Source: Acetobacter sacchari
GTDB lineage: Bacteria; Pseudomonadota; Alphaproteobacteria; Acetobacterales; Acetobacteraceae
Reading direction: 5' to 3'
Length of the DNA stretch: 64,000 nucleotides
NCBI RefSeq assembly: GCF_017377715.1
Contig: NZ_JAFVMF010000017.1
Coordinates: 1-64,000 of the forward strand
Each line of letters starts with the position of its first letter. Positions within the stretch are counted from its first letter, which is position 1. The notes beneath the pieces are model-generated. The model saw only the letters and a list, made by a program, of their open reading frames with translations, was not told the origin of the DNA and made no database searches. Position numbers and translations under genes: made by a program. Below, in pieces: positions 24,388-32,388 of the stretch.

Positions 24388-25137
24388 ATGAGCAAGCTTG
24401 AGGGAAAAATCGCACTCGTCACGGGCGGTAACAGCGGTCTTGGCCTCGCCACGGCCCGCCGCTTCGTCGACGAAGGCGCTTTCGTCTATATCACCGGACG
24501 CCGACAGGCCGAACTCGACAGCGCGGTCGCCTCGCTTGGGGCCAATGCCGAAGGCATCCAGGGCGACGTCCGCGACAACGTCGATCTCGAGCGCCTGTTC
24601 GACAAGATCCGACAGGACAAGGGCCGGATCGACGTCCTCGTCGCCAATTCCGGCATCGTCCTGCCTCAGACGCTCGATCACGCGACGGAAGAGAATTTCG
24701 ACCGAACGTTCGATGTGAACGTGCGCGGTCTCTATTTCACCGTCGAGCGGGCGTTGCCGCTTCTGATGGAAGGAAGTTCGGTCATCATCCTGTCGTCCAT
24801 CGCGGCGAACAAGGGCGTGCCGGGTTACGGAACCTACAGCGCCAGCAAGGCCGCCGTCCGCAGCTTCGTCAGAACATGGACGGCCGAACTTCTGGGGCGT
24901 GGCATCCGGGTGAACGCCATCAGCCCCGGCCCGTTCGATACTCCGATCATGGACGGACAGGCCGATACGCCGGACGGCGCAGACGCCGTGCGCGCGAAAT
25001 GGGCTTCCGCTGTGCCGATGCAGCGTCTGGGCCGGCCGGAAGAACTCGCCGCGGCAGCGCTGTTCCTCGCGTCCAGCGAAAGCAGCTATATCGCGGGCAT
25101 TGACCTGATCGTCGACGGCGGCGCTACTGGAGTCTGA
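24388..25137 (+). CDS. Short-chain dehydrogenase/reductase
   Basis: The 249-residue protein has the classical SDR set: IALVTGGNSGLGLATARRF (the TGxxxGxG cofactor motif), VLVANSGI in place of NNAG, the catalytic serine in SSIAANKG, YGTYSASKAAV (YxxxK), and the C-terminal SSYIAGIDLIVDGGA. An acidic residue is not clear after the second strand, where TGRRQAEL suggests NADPH. A carbonyl or quinone substrate is likely; it is co-transcribed with the ene-reductase. Confidence 0.91.
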   Translation: MSKLEGKIALVTGGNSGLGLATARRFVDEGAFVYITGRRQAELDSAVASLGANAEGIQGDVRDNVDLERLFDKIRQDKGRIDVLVANSGIVLPQTLDHATEENFDRTFDVNVRGLYFTVERALPLLMEGSSVIILSSIAANKGVPGYGTYSASKAAVRSFVRTWTAELLGRGIRVNAISPGPFDTPIMDGQADTPDGADAVRAKWASAVPMQRLGRPEELAAAALFLASSESSYIAGIDLIVDGGATGV

Positions 25138-25202
25138 GCACTCCGCACCGCCAGTGGGGACGCCGCAGCAAGTGGCATCCCCTCTAAGATACGAGAATTC
25201 TC

Positions 25203-25898
25203 ATGATCCGCTTCTATTTTCACCCGACGCCGAACCCCGCCAAGGTCGCCCTGTTTCTCGAAGAGGCCGGGCTGCCCTACGAGGCCATTCCGGTCGATAC
25301 CCGCAAGGGCGAACAGCATGCGGCGTGGTTTCTGAAAATCAATCCGAACGGCAAGGTCCCCGCCATCGTCGATACGAATGGCCCGGGCGGTCCGGAGACG
25401 CGGGTCTTCGATTCCACAGCCATCCTGCTCTACCTGGGCGAAAAGACGGGACAGTTCCTCGGCACCGACGCCGACAGGCCCGAACTCCTCTCGTGGCTGA
25501 TGCTCGTCGCGACCGGGATCGGTCCGTATTTCGGGCAGGCCGTGCATTTCCAGTATGCCGCCCCGGAAGGCCTAGATTACGCTATCAACCGCTATCGCCG
25601 CGAGGCGGAGCGCCATCTTCAAATTCTCGACGACCGCATGAAGGACCGGACGTTCTTCGTCGGCGAGTCCTACACCATCGTCGATATGTCCGCCTGGGGA
25701 TGGCTCGATCGCGTGCCGCGCGTGCTGAAGGACGACCGCGCCCTCGCGCGCTGGCCGAACCTGACCGCGTTCATGACCCGTATGGCCGGGCGTCCCGCTG
25801 TCGGGCGCGTCGGGACGCTCATGACCACACACGACTTCAAAACCGAGATGGACGAACAGGCCCGTCGCGCCCTGTTTCCCTCGAATTTCCCGCTGTAA
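25203..25898 (+). CDS. Glutathione S-transferase, second copy in the operon
   Basis: The 231-residue protein (start MIRFYFHPTPNPAKVALFLE) shares the TPNxAKV, RKGEQ and NPNGKVPA signatures with the first GST of the operon, so the two are paralogues. It continues with AILLYLGEKTGQFLG and YTIVDMSAWGWLDRVPRVL. It lies 65 bp after the SDR and 18 bp before the yghU-like gene. Glutathione-linked reduction is inferred. Confidence 0.9.
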   Translation: MIRFYFHPTPNPAKVALFLEEAGLPYEAIPVDTRKGEQHAAWFLKINPNGKVPAIVDTNGPGGPETRVFDSTAILLYLGEKTGQFLGTDADRPELLSWLMLVATGIGPYFGQAVHFQYAAPEGLDYAINRYRREAERHLQILDDRMKDRTFFVGESYTIVDMSAWGWLDRVPRVLKDDRALARWPNLTAFMTRMAGRPAVGRVGTLMTTHDFKTEMDEQARRALFPSNFPL

Positions 25899-25916
25899 TC
25901 GCGAAAGGATCGTCCA

Positions 25917-26792
25917 ATGGCCCCGTCCAGTCCGTATGTGCCGCCGAAAGTCTGGTCCTGGGATGCGCCCAACGGCGGCAAATTTGCCGGAACCAACCGC
26001 CCGGTTGCAGGCCCCACGCATGAGAAGGCGCTTCCTGTCGGCCGCCATCCGCTCCAGCTCTATTCGCTGGGGACGCCGAACGGCGTGAAGGTCACGGTCA
26101 TGCTGGAAGAGCTGCTGGCGGCGGGTCATGCGGGCGCCGAGTATGATGCGTGGCTGATCAAGATCGGGGAGGGCGATCAGTTCGGTTCCGGTTTTACCGA
26201 CGTCAACCCGAACTCCAAGATCCCGGCACTCGTGGACCATAGTCTGGCCCAGCCGCTGAATATTTTCGAGTCCGGCTCCATCCTGTTGTATCTCGCCGAG
26301 AAATTCGATGCGTTCCTGCCGAAGGATATTGCGGGTCGAACGGCGTGTCTCAACTGGCTGTTCTGGCAGGTCGGAAGCGGCCCCTATATCGGTGGCGGCT
26401 TCGGGCACTTCTATGCCTATGCGCCGGAAAAAATCGAATACGCGATCAACCGCTTCACCATGGAGGCCAAGCGTCAACTCGACGTTCTCAATCGGCGACT
26501 TGCCGAAAGCCCGTTCATCGCGGGCGACGACTACACGATTGCCGACATGGCGATCTTCCCGTGGTATGGCGGCCTCGTGGAGGGCTGGATGTATAACGAT
26601 GCCGCCACGTTCCTGAACGTACAGGACTATCCGCATGTCCGGGCCTGGGCGGACCGGCTGCTCGAACGCCCGGCCGTCCGGCGTGGTCGAATGGTCAACC
26701 GTATGGTCGGCGAGCCGTCAAGCCAGCTGCACGAACGCCATGATGCGTCCGACTTCGAGACGAAAACGCAGGATCGGCTCGCCCAGGGCTGA
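25917..26792 (+). CDS. yghU: YghU-type glutathione disulfide-bond oxidoreductase
   Basis: The 291-residue protein is longer than usual GSTs, having the N-terminal YghU extension YVPPKVWSWDAPNGGKFAGT and then RPVAGPTHEKALPVG. The thioredoxin fold has LYSLGTPNGVKVTVMLEELL and FTDVNPNSKIPALVD, and the C-domain LNWLFWQVGSGPYIGGGFGH. Characterised relatives bind two glutathione molecules and reduce disulfides and organic hydroperoxides. It is the last gene of the operon, followed by a terminator. Confidence 0.92.
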   Translation: MAPSSPYVPPKVWSWDAPNGGKFAGTNRPVAGPTHEKALPVGRHPLQLYSLGTPNGVKVTVMLEELLAAGHAGAEYDAWLIKIGEGDQFGSGFTDVNPNSKIPALVDHSLAQPLNIFESGSILLYLAEKFDAFLPKDIAGRTACLNWLFWQVGSGPYIGGGFGHFYAYAPEKIEYAINRFTMEAKRQLDVLNRRLAESPFIAGDDYTIADMAIFPWYGGLVEGWMYNDAATFLNVQDYPHVRAWADRLLERPAVRRGRMVNRMVGEPSSQLHERHDASDFETKTQDRLAQG

Positions 26793-26830
26793 TGTTTCGT
26801 GGACCGGTCCCGCTGAAAACCGGCCCTCGG

Positions 26831-26860
26831 CCGCCATCCGGACCAGGATGGCGGTGTTGT
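26831..26860. terminator. Bidirectional terminator between yghU and nrsF
   Basis: CCGCCATCC-GGACCA-GGATGGCGG is a perfect 9-bp stem between the convergent ends of the yghU-like and nrsF genes, with TGTTGTT following on the plus strand. It can end both transcripts. Confidence 0.6.
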
Positions 26861-26865
26861 TCACC

Positions 26866-27510
26866 CTACCAGCGGGTCAGTGGCGGCAGGATCAGACGTG
26901 TCACGAGTGTCACGACGCTGCAGGCCGCCGAATACCAGACGGCGACATAAAGCGGGTCATCGAACGGACAGGCCAGCGCGAAGGCCAGCGCGCCAAAGGC
27001 CGCGGCGGCGATCCCCACTGCCCAGGCCGTGCCGCGCGCATCCACCGGGGCGCCGCGCCGCGCGAACAGGCCGAGCGCCAGCACCGCCGGCAGGGACAAT
27101 TCCACGATTTTCCGCGCGCAGACGATGCCATGCGCCGGATCGAGTCGCTGCCAGAGCACGGCGGGGCCGGCCTGAAGCACGTCCACCAGCCAGCCGAACG
27201 CGAGCGCCGCGAGGGCGAGCATGCCCACGATGCGCAGACCTCGTCGCGGTGAGCGTGTGGGATCGAGCGACAGCAGCGCCGTGGTCCCGCCGACGGCGGC
27301 AATCACGGCCAGGCTTGCGGCCTTCCACCAGAAGCTCGGCATCCCCATGGCGTGCGGCATGTCCGGACGCATCAGGCCCAGCTTCAGCACGAAGACGATC
27401 TCGATCACGCCCAGCGCCAACAGGATCGTCGCGTCCCGCCACGGCGTCCGCCGTCTGACGGGCCGCAGGCCGGTCGCGAGCCGATCGATCAGGGGATCAG
27501 TCGACATCAC
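26866..27510 (-). CDS. nrsF: NrsF family anti-sigma factor (DUF1109)
   Basis: The 214-residue membrane protein has about six hydrophobic segments after a short cytosolic N-terminus (LIDRLATGLRPVRRRTPWRD) and fits NrsF/DUF1109. NrsF proteins hold SigF-type ECF factors at the membrane and release them on oxidative or hypochlorite stress. Two cysteines, in IVCARK and LACPFDD, could be redox sensors, which is inference. It overlaps sigF by 14 bases and ends the msrB-msrA-sigF-nrsF operon. Confidence 0.87.
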   Translation of the reverse strand: MMSTDPLIDRLATGLRPVRRRTPWRDATILLALGVIEIVFVLKLGLMRPDMPHAMGMPSFWWKAASLAVIAAVGGTTALLSLDPTRSPRRGLRIVGMLALAALAFGWLVDVLQAGPAVLWQRLDPAHGIVCARKIVELSLPAVLALGLFARRGAPVDARGTAWAVGIAAAAFGALAFALACPFDDPLYVAVWYSAACSVVTLVTRLILPPLTRW

Positions 27511-28027
27511 TACCTCGCATTACTGAAGCATTCATGCGGGTCAGACCGCGATGAATGTTGACCTTGACCAGCGTGACGGACTGTCCCGTTCGGCGTGCCG
27601 CCTCCTCGATACTCAACCCGCGCAGCTTGACGAGGCGGATGGCTTCCGCCTGCGCTGGCTTCAACTGCCCGAGCAGGCGCTCCAGCGCATAGGCCGTCGT
27701 CACCTGCTCCTCATGATCCTGCACCGGCAGATCGTCGTCGAGCGGCGCATCATTCGCCCGGCTGGCGGCCCGCAACCGATCGATCCACTTGTATCGAGCG
27801 ATCGCCGCGATCCAGGGGCCGAACTTCTGGGACGGATTGAATGTATGCCGTTTCTCGTGAACGGCAAGCAACGTGTCCTGTACTGCATCGTCAACCATGG
27901 ATAGCGGCAGACGCCGGAGAAAGAAGCGTCTCAGCCATGTCTGCGCCTCGGCGAGCACGCGGCGATAGGCGTCGGCATCGCCGGCCTGAGCCGCTGCCAT
28001 CCAGCGGCTCCAATCCGCTTCCGTCAC
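27497..28027 (-). CDS. sigF: ECF RNA polymerase sigma factor, SigF-like
   Basis: The 176-residue protein has a sigma-2 region (RRFFLRRLPLSMVDDAVQDTLLAVHEKRHTF, quoted in part as LRRLPLSMVDDAVQDTLLAV, then KFGPWIAAIARYKWIDRLR). The sigma-4 region is LLGQLKPAQAEAIRLVKLRG followed by SIEEAARRTGQSVTLVKVNI. Pairing with NrsF places it in the SigF group that answers oxidative and reactive-chlorine stress. Its own operon carries a match to the promoter consensus found at the other two units, so it is probably autoregulated. Confidence 0.9.
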   Translation of the reverse strand: MTEADWSRWMAAAQAGDADAYRRVLAEAQTWLRRFFLRRLPLSMVDDAVQDTLLAVHEKRHTFNPSQKFGPWIAAIARYKWIDRLRAASRANDAPLDDDLPVQDHEEQVTTAYALERLLGQLKPAQAEAIRLVKLRGLSIEEAARRTGQSVTLVKVNIHRGLTRMNASVMRGSDVD

Positions 28028-28044
28028 GAACCCTCCGTCCCTGC

Positions 28045-28764
28045 TTACGGCGAGAGTCCGCTCCCGCCATCGTCGGCCAGCGTCAGCACAGGCTGCGGGC
28101 GCCAGGACGACGCGAACAACGCGTGCAGCGCCTCGATCCGTGGTGCGTCGTATGTAGCGATATACGGATGATCCGGATAGCGGGCCGCGAAATTTTGGTG
28201 ATCTGCCTCGGCCGGGTAGAATCCATGATCCGGGGCCACCTGTGTTGCGATGGGCCGCGCGAAGACATGCGCCGCGTCGAGCTGTGCGATATAGGCGTGC
28301 GCTTCCTGTAACTGTTGCGCGGAGCGGGTGTAGAGCACGGAGCGATATTGCGTGCCGTCATCCGGGAACTGGCGGTTCACCTGTGTCGGGTCGAGGGCGA
28401 CGGAGAAGAAGATGCGCATCAACGTGCCGTAGCTGACCTGCGTTGGGTCGAAGTCGACTTCAACTGACTCTGCGTGTCCCGTATCGCCGCTGCTGACGGT
28501 CTCATAATCCGCCGTGTCGCGCGCGCCGCCGTCGAAACCCGCGCGGGTCGCGGTCACGCCACGGACATGTTCGAACACGCTCTGCACGCCCCAGAAGCAG
28601 CCACCCGCGAAGACGGCGCTTGCATGGTGCGTCGCGGGCGCCGGTTCCGTCAGAACGGGCGCCGGAAGAATACGGGGGCCGGGCTCGCCCATTGCCGTGT
28701 GGCAGGCGGCGCCGAATGTGGTCAGCGCCACCAGGGAAACGCCGAAAAATCCTGATCGTGTCAT
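28045..28764 (-). CDS. msrA: Peptide methionine (S)-sulfoxide reductase, exported
   Basis: The 239-residue protein has a signal or lipoprotein leader (FFGVSLVALTTFGAAC) and the MsrA catalytic motif AVFAGGCFWGVQSVFEHVRG with the active cysteine. GFDGGARDTADYETVSSGDTGHAE and FPDDGTQYRSVLY follow. It repairs the S-epimer of oxidised methionine, here probably in the periplasm. It sits between msrB and sigF with gaps of 13 and 17 bases. Confidence 0.92.
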   Translation of the reverse strand: MTRSGFFGVSLVALTTFGAACHTAMGEPGPRILPAPVLTEPAPATHHASAVFAGGCFWGVQSVFEHVRGVTATRAGFDGGARDTADYETVSSGDTGHAESVEVDFDPTQVSYGTLMRIFFSVALDPTQVNRQFPDDGTQYRSVLYTRSAQQLQEAHAYIAQLDAAHVFARPIATQVAPDHGFYPAEADHQNFAARYPDHPYIATYDAPRIEALHALFASSWRPQPVLTLADDGGSGLSP

Positions 28765-28777
28765 GATTCCAGCTCCT

Positions 28778-29239
28778 TCAGGCCGTATGGAATGAAAGTG
28801 CCACGCCGTTCATGCAGTAGCGCAGGCCGGTTGGCTGAGGCCCGTCATCGAACACGTGGCCAAGATGACTGCCGCAGGTCGCGCATCGCACCTCCGTGCG
28901 CTCCATGCCCAGGCTGTCATCGCCACGTTCCTGCACGGCGTGCGGCAGCGCGCTGTCGAAACTCGGCCACCCTGTGCCGCTTTCGAACTTGGTGCGCGCG
29001 TCGAAGGCTGCCGTGTCGCATCCGGCACAGGCGAAGCGGCCGGGGCGATGCTCGGTCAGCAATGGGCTCGAATACGGCATTTCGGTGCCTGCCTCGCGCA
29101 GCACGGTGTATTGCGCGGGCGTCAGCAGGCGGTGCCATTCGGCGTCGGTATGCGTGACAGGATAATGCTCGGCGGCCCGTGCACGACCGAACACCGCCAT
29201 GGCAACGGCGGCAAGAAAGAATTGGCGGCGGGATGTCAT
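28778..29239 (-). CDS. msrB: Peptide methionine (R)-sulfoxide reductase, exported
   Basis: The 153-residue protein has a twin-arginine-like leader (MTSRRQFFLAAVAMAVFGRA) and a full MsrB domain: zinc CxxC pairs in FACAGCD and VRCATCGSHLGHVFDDGP, with SGTGWPSFDSAL between. The usual catalytic cysteine near the end is in LRYCMNGVALSF. The ATG at 29239 is chosen because the 28 residues upstream include the promoter. It heads the operon and complements MsrA by reducing R-epimers. Confidence 0.92.
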   Translation of the reverse strand: MTSRRQFFLAAVAMAVFGRARAAEHYPVTHTDAEWHRLLTPAQYTVLREAGTEMPYSSPLLTEHRPGRFACAGCDTAAFDARTKFESGTGWPSFDSALPHAVQERGDDSLGMERTEVRCATCGSHLGHVFDDGPQPTGLRYCMNGVALSFHTA

Positions 29240-29275
29240 GCTGTGTCCCCCTTGTTTTGGGTTGTCACAGCGTTC

Positions 29276-29302
29276 TTCGAGAAAATTCCCTGTCCGGTTA
29301 CG
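29276..29302 (-). promoter_or_regulatory. Candidate SigF promoter of msrB-msrA-sigF-nrsF
   Basis: Read on the minus strand, CGTAACC (29302-29296) is followed after exactly 16 bases by CGAA (29279-29276), then about 36 bases to the msrB start. The same pair of boxes at the same spacing precedes the cytochrome b gene and the methionine-rich peptide gene. Confidence 0.65.
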
Positions 29303-29346
29303 CGGGTGGGAAGAATTTTCCATTTCCGTCAGGACATGGCGGAAAC

Positions 29347-29373
29347 TGTAACCTTTCGCGCCTGACCGACGAA
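29347..29373 (+). promoter_or_regulatory. Candidate SigF promoter of the cytochrome b/MsrP unit
   Basis: TGTAACC (29347-29353) and CGAA (29370-29373) are separated by 16 bases, 44 bases before the start codon at 29418. The boxes match those of the divergent msrB operon and of the mrpX-like gene. AAC in the -35 region is typical of ECF promoters. Confidence 0.68.
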
Positions 29374-29417
29374 TGCATCCGCATCAACGCCTGACCATTC
29401 AGTCGGAAAGCCCGGAC

Positions 29418-30071
29418 ATGCTCTCATCACGCCGCGTGCGGCCGCGTCGCACGCCATCGCCCTTTATTCGCATCACCCATTGGATCGGCGCATTGTCGAT
29501 GCTCGCCATGATCGGCAGTGGCTGGCAGATCTATAATGCCTCGCCCATTCTGCCTTTCGAATTCCCGGCCTGGGCTACATTGGGTGGCTGGCTGGGCGGC
29601 GGGATCGCCTGGCATTTCGCGGCGATGTGGGTGCTGATGGCTGCCGGCGTCGTCTACCTGGGGTATGGCGTGCTGTCGGGGCATTTCCGCCGCGATCTGC
29701 GGCCCGTCGGCCCGCGCGCCATCGGTCGTGATATGGCGCAGGCGCTGCGCTTCAGGTTGTCCCATGCCGCCGGTCATTACAATGCCATCCAGCGGTTGCT
29801 TTATACGGGCGTGCTGATTGTCGCCCTGCTGACCGTTGCAAGCGGGCTGTCCATCTGGAAGCCGGTGCAGCTTGGATGGCTGACATGGCTGTTCGGCGGT
29901 TACGATGTCGCCCGCCGCATTCATTTCGCGATGATGACGCTGATCGTCGCCTTTCTCGTCATTCACATCGCGCTCGCCCTGCTCGTGCCGTCGACCCTGT
30001 TCGGCATGGTGTTCGGCCGTCGTCCCAGCGCGGCGCCGGAAGTGAGCGTTCAGGAAGGGGGCGCCCGATGA
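29418..30071 (+). CDS. Cytochrome b561-type membrane subunit (YedZ1-like)
   Basis: The 217-residue protein has four to five membrane helices and the histidines of a di-haem cytochrome b: IRITHWIGALSMLAMIGSGW, IAWHFAAMWVL, SHAAGHYNAIQRLLY, and RRIHFAMMTLIVAFLVIHIA. It probably passes electrons from the quinone pool to the molybdoprotein encoded next, with which it overlaps (ATGA). The ATG at 29418 follows GGAAAG; a start at 29373 would lie inside the promoter. Confidence 0.87.
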   Translation: MLSSRRVRPRRTPSPFIRITHWIGALSMLAMIGSGWQIYNASPILPFEFPAWATLGGWLGGGIAWHFAAMWVLMAAGVVYLGYGVLSGHFRRDLRPVGPRAIGRDMAQALRFRLSHAAGHYNAIQRLLYTGVLIVALLTVASGLSIWKPVQLGWLTWLFGGYDVARRIHFAMMTLIVAFLVIHIALALLVPSTLFGMVFGRRPSAAPEVSVQEGGAR

Positions 30072-30817
30072 GTCACAACCGCCTCGATCGCTCGGCGATC
30101 GCCCCCGAACTGCGCCGGATCGAGCGCCGTCTGATGCTCAAAGGCGCCCTGTCGCTTGGTGGACTGTCGATGCTGTCCGGCTGTGCGCTGGACGACGAGC
30201 CGTCCGTGGAGCGTGCGCTCAGCGCGATGTCGCGTTTCACCGACCGGATGCAGGCCCTGCTGTTCAGCCGCCAGCGGCTCGCGCGGGAATTCGACGCATC
30301 CAGGATCACGCATCCTTTTCCGTTCAACGCCTATTACGACGAGAGCGAGGTTCGCACTGTCGATCCCGCTGGCTGGCGCCTGGACGTCGGCGGTCTGGTG
30401 TCGGACAGACGCCCGTGGTCGCTCGCGCAGTTCCGCGCGCTGCCGCAGAAACGGCAAATTACACGCCATATCTGCGTCGAGGGATGGAGTGCGATCGGCG
30501 ACTGGTCCGGCGTGCCGCTTTCGATGTTCCTGCAAAAGGTCGGCGCGGATCTGCGTGCGAAATATGTCAATTTTCGCTGCTTCGACGATTATTCGACCAG
30601 CATCGACATGGCGACCGCGCTGCATCCGCAGACCATTCTGGCGCTGGACTATGGAGACCGTGCCCTTCCGCCTGCCTATGGCGCGCCGATGAAGGTCAGG
30701 ATTCCAACGAAGCTCGGCTACAAAAATCCGAAATATCTCGCGTCCATCGAAGTCACCAATCGCTTTCCGGGCGGCTACTGGGAAGATCAGGGTTACGACT
30801 GGTTTGGCGGGTCATAA
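30068..30817 (+). CDS. Molybdopterin oxidoreductase, MsrP/YedY1-like
   Basis: The 249-residue protein carries RRLMLKGALSLGGLSMLSGC, a twin-arginine signal ending in a possible lipobox. The sulfite-oxidase-fold core has VGGLVSDRRPWSLAQFRALP, ITRHICVEGWSAIGDWSGVP with the molybdenum-ligating cysteine, and the family end YGAPMKVRIPTKLGYKNPKY. MsrP/YedY enzymes reduce protein-bound methionine sulfoxide in the periplasm using quinol electrons through a haem subunit, here the upstream cytochrome b. Confidence 0.88.
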   Translation: MSHNRLDRSAIAPELRRIERRLMLKGALSLGGLSMLSGCALDDEPSVERALSAMSRFTDRMQALLFSRQRLAREFDASRITHPFPFNAYYDESEVRTVDPAGWRLDVGGLVSDRRPWSLAQFRALPQKRQITRHICVEGWSAIGDWSGVPLSMFLQKVGADLRAKYVNFRCFDDYSTSIDMATALHPQTILALDYGDRALPPAYGAPMKVRIPTKLGYKNPKYLASIEVTNRFPGGYWEDQGYDWFGGS

Positions 30818-30832
30818 AAAAAGACGCGTCCC

Positions 30833-30859
30833 TGTAACCCGACGACATGCCTCATCGAA
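30833..30859 (+). promoter_or_regulatory. Candidate SigF promoter of the mrpX-like gene
   Basis: TGTAACC (30833-30839), 16 bases, then CGAA (30856-30859), 61 bases before the start at 30921. It is the third copy of the element, giving the methionine-rich peptide its own promoter right after the molybdoprotein stop. Confidence 0.67.
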
Positions 30860-30920
30860 GAATAGAGCAGAGAGGCGGAATGTTTCCGCCTCCACATCAT
30901 CGACAGATCAGGAAATTACC

Positions 30921-31223
30921 ATGTCTATTCGCAATATCGCCATTGCCGCCGCTTTCTCGTCCGTCGTCGCTCTGGGTGGCGTCGCTCACGCACAGGACGC
31001 CATGTCGCACGATGCCATGGCCCCGAAACAGATGGCGCCAAACTCGATGGCACATGACAGCATGCCGAAGAACGGCATGGCGCATAACACGATGGCCCCG
31101 AATGCGATGTCGCATAACGGCATGTCTCATGATAGCATGAAGAAGCATGGCGGCATGGCGCATCACGGTATGAAGAAGGACGCGATGGCCGCTCCGCAGG
31201 ACAGCATGGCCAAGCCGAACTAA
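30921..31223 (+). CDS. Methionine-rich exported MXKDX-repeat peptide (MrpX-like)
   Basis: The 100-residue protein has a 24-residue signal peptide ending VAHA. The mature part of about 76 residues contains 14 methionines in a roughly five-residue period (SHDAM, APNSM, AHDSM, SHNGM, KKDAM). In the Azospira reactive-chlorine response a methionine-rich periplasmic peptide acts as a sacrificial scavenger that MsrP regenerates. The same partners (sigF, nrsF, MsrP, cytochrome b) surround this gene, so the same role is inferred. The ATG at 30921 follows AGGAAA. Confidence 0.85.
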   Translation: MSIRNIAIAAAFSSVVALGGVAHAQDAMSHDAMAPKQMAPNSMAHDSMPKNGMAHNTMAPNAMSHNGMSHDSMKKHGGMAHHGMKKDAMAAPQDSMAKPN

Positions 31224-31385
31224 GTCAGGTTTCGCGAACCATCCGGCTGACAGGCGCATTCATGAAGCTGAAAAGTGTAATATCCACCGCACTGGGCGGC
31301 ATGTTGGCGCTTGTCGGCACATCGGTAGTATCTTTCAGTTTCGATCATGTCTTTAACATGTTGCCTGAACGTCAAGAGGCTCGGT

Positions 31386-31991
31386 TCAGAAACGATCATA
31401 GACAATCACGTCGGCGTCGGGGATCCGTCCGCCATGCGGTGGCAGTTCGCCTACCCCCTTTCCGACCGCCACGAACATGACCAGCGCATGGTCCTTGGGT
31501 AGGCGAATGATCTCCGAGACCTGCTCAAAATCGAACCCGTCCATAGGGCAGGTGTCATAGCCGTGCGCGGCGGCCGCCATCATCAGGGCATACGCCGTCA
31601 TACCGGCAGAGCGGAATGCTTCGTCCCGCTGCATCGCCGGATTGTTCTCGTAGAATTGAGTGATCATGCCGACGTATTTCTCGCGCATCGCCTCTGGCGC
31701 ATCCTTCCAGTATCGACCCGGATCCTTCGCATAGGCATGCATGTCCGCGCACAGGACGACGAGTGCAGAGCATTCCTCGATCTGGGGCTGGTGCCATGCC
31801 ACTTTCTTGATCTCGGCCCGCACGGCCGGGTCTCGCACCACCAGGAACCGCCAGTTCTGAATATTGAATGCGGTAGGCGCTGTCCGCGCCGCATGCAAGA
31901 TGGCGGCCAGAGTCTCGTCCGGAATCTCATGACTTGCGTCGAAGCGTTTCGTCGCGCGCCGCGCGAACATCGTATCCAGAATCTCATTCAT
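31386..31991 (-). CDS. Nitroreductase family protein
   Basis: The 201-residue FMN-dependent protein has the family start FARRATKRFDASHEIPDETL, then ARTAPTAFNIQNWRFLVVRD with the flavin-phosphate Ser/Asn region. ALMMAAAAHGYDTCPMDGFD and a C-terminal VAVGKG follow. Relatives (NfnB/YdjA/DrgA-like) reduce nitroaromatics, quinones or enals with NAD(P)H. It is transcribed toward the mrpX-like gene and is part of the redox cargo. Confidence 0.9.
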   Translation of the reverse strand: MNEILDTMFARRATKRFDASHEIPDETLAAILHAARTAPTAFNIQNWRFLVVRDPAVRAEIKKVAWHQPQIEECSALVVLCADMHAYAKDPGRYWKDAPEAMREKYVGMITQFYENNPAMQRDEAFRSAGMTAYALMMAAAAHGYDTCPMDGFDFEQVSEIIRLPKDHALVMFVAVGKGVGELPPHGGRIPDADVIVYDRF

Positions 31992-32040
31992 CTTGCTTTT
32001 TCCTTCTGTTCATCCAGATCCGGCGCGGGCGCGGAGCGCA

Positions 32041-32372
32041 TCAGGCCACACATTGCCTCTGCCGGCCAAGCCCATCAATGCCGAATTCCACGACGCCTCC
32101 AGACTGGAGATAGACGGGCTCCGGCCGCATCCCCATCCCGACGCCCGGAGGGGTTGCCGTGGCGATGACGTCGTCCGGCATCAGCGTCATGTAACGGCTG
32201 ACATACGCGATGATCTCAGCCACGAAAAAGATCATCGTCCTTGTATTGCCGGCCTGCATCCGGCGACCGTTCACTTCGAGCCAGATACCAGATCCTGGGG
32301 ATCGGGCACTTCGTCCCGGGTCACCAGCGCCGGACGTTCCTGTCCCGGTTCGCCGTAACGGCAGAGCTTCAT
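32041..32372 (-). pseudogene. Fumarylacetoacetate hydrolase family gene, internally deleted
   Basis: The first 30 or so residues (MKLCRYGEPGQERPALVTRD) are the normal family start. The second part, in another frame from about 32274, is the normal family end: AYVSRYMTLMPDDVIATATP, then PGVGMGMRPEPVYLQSGGVVEF. About 150 residues with the metal-binding core are missing between them, and the frames do not join, so the gene is dead. It lies downstream of the pirin gene. Confidence 0.82.
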
Positions 32373-32388
32373 GCGTGTCTCCTTTCGC

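Noticed and set aside
31262..31480. 72-residue frame with signal-like start after the mrpX-like gene
   Set aside because: Hydrophobic start is suggestive, but the second half is antisense to the nitroreductase and Arg-rich. Kept out for lack of support.
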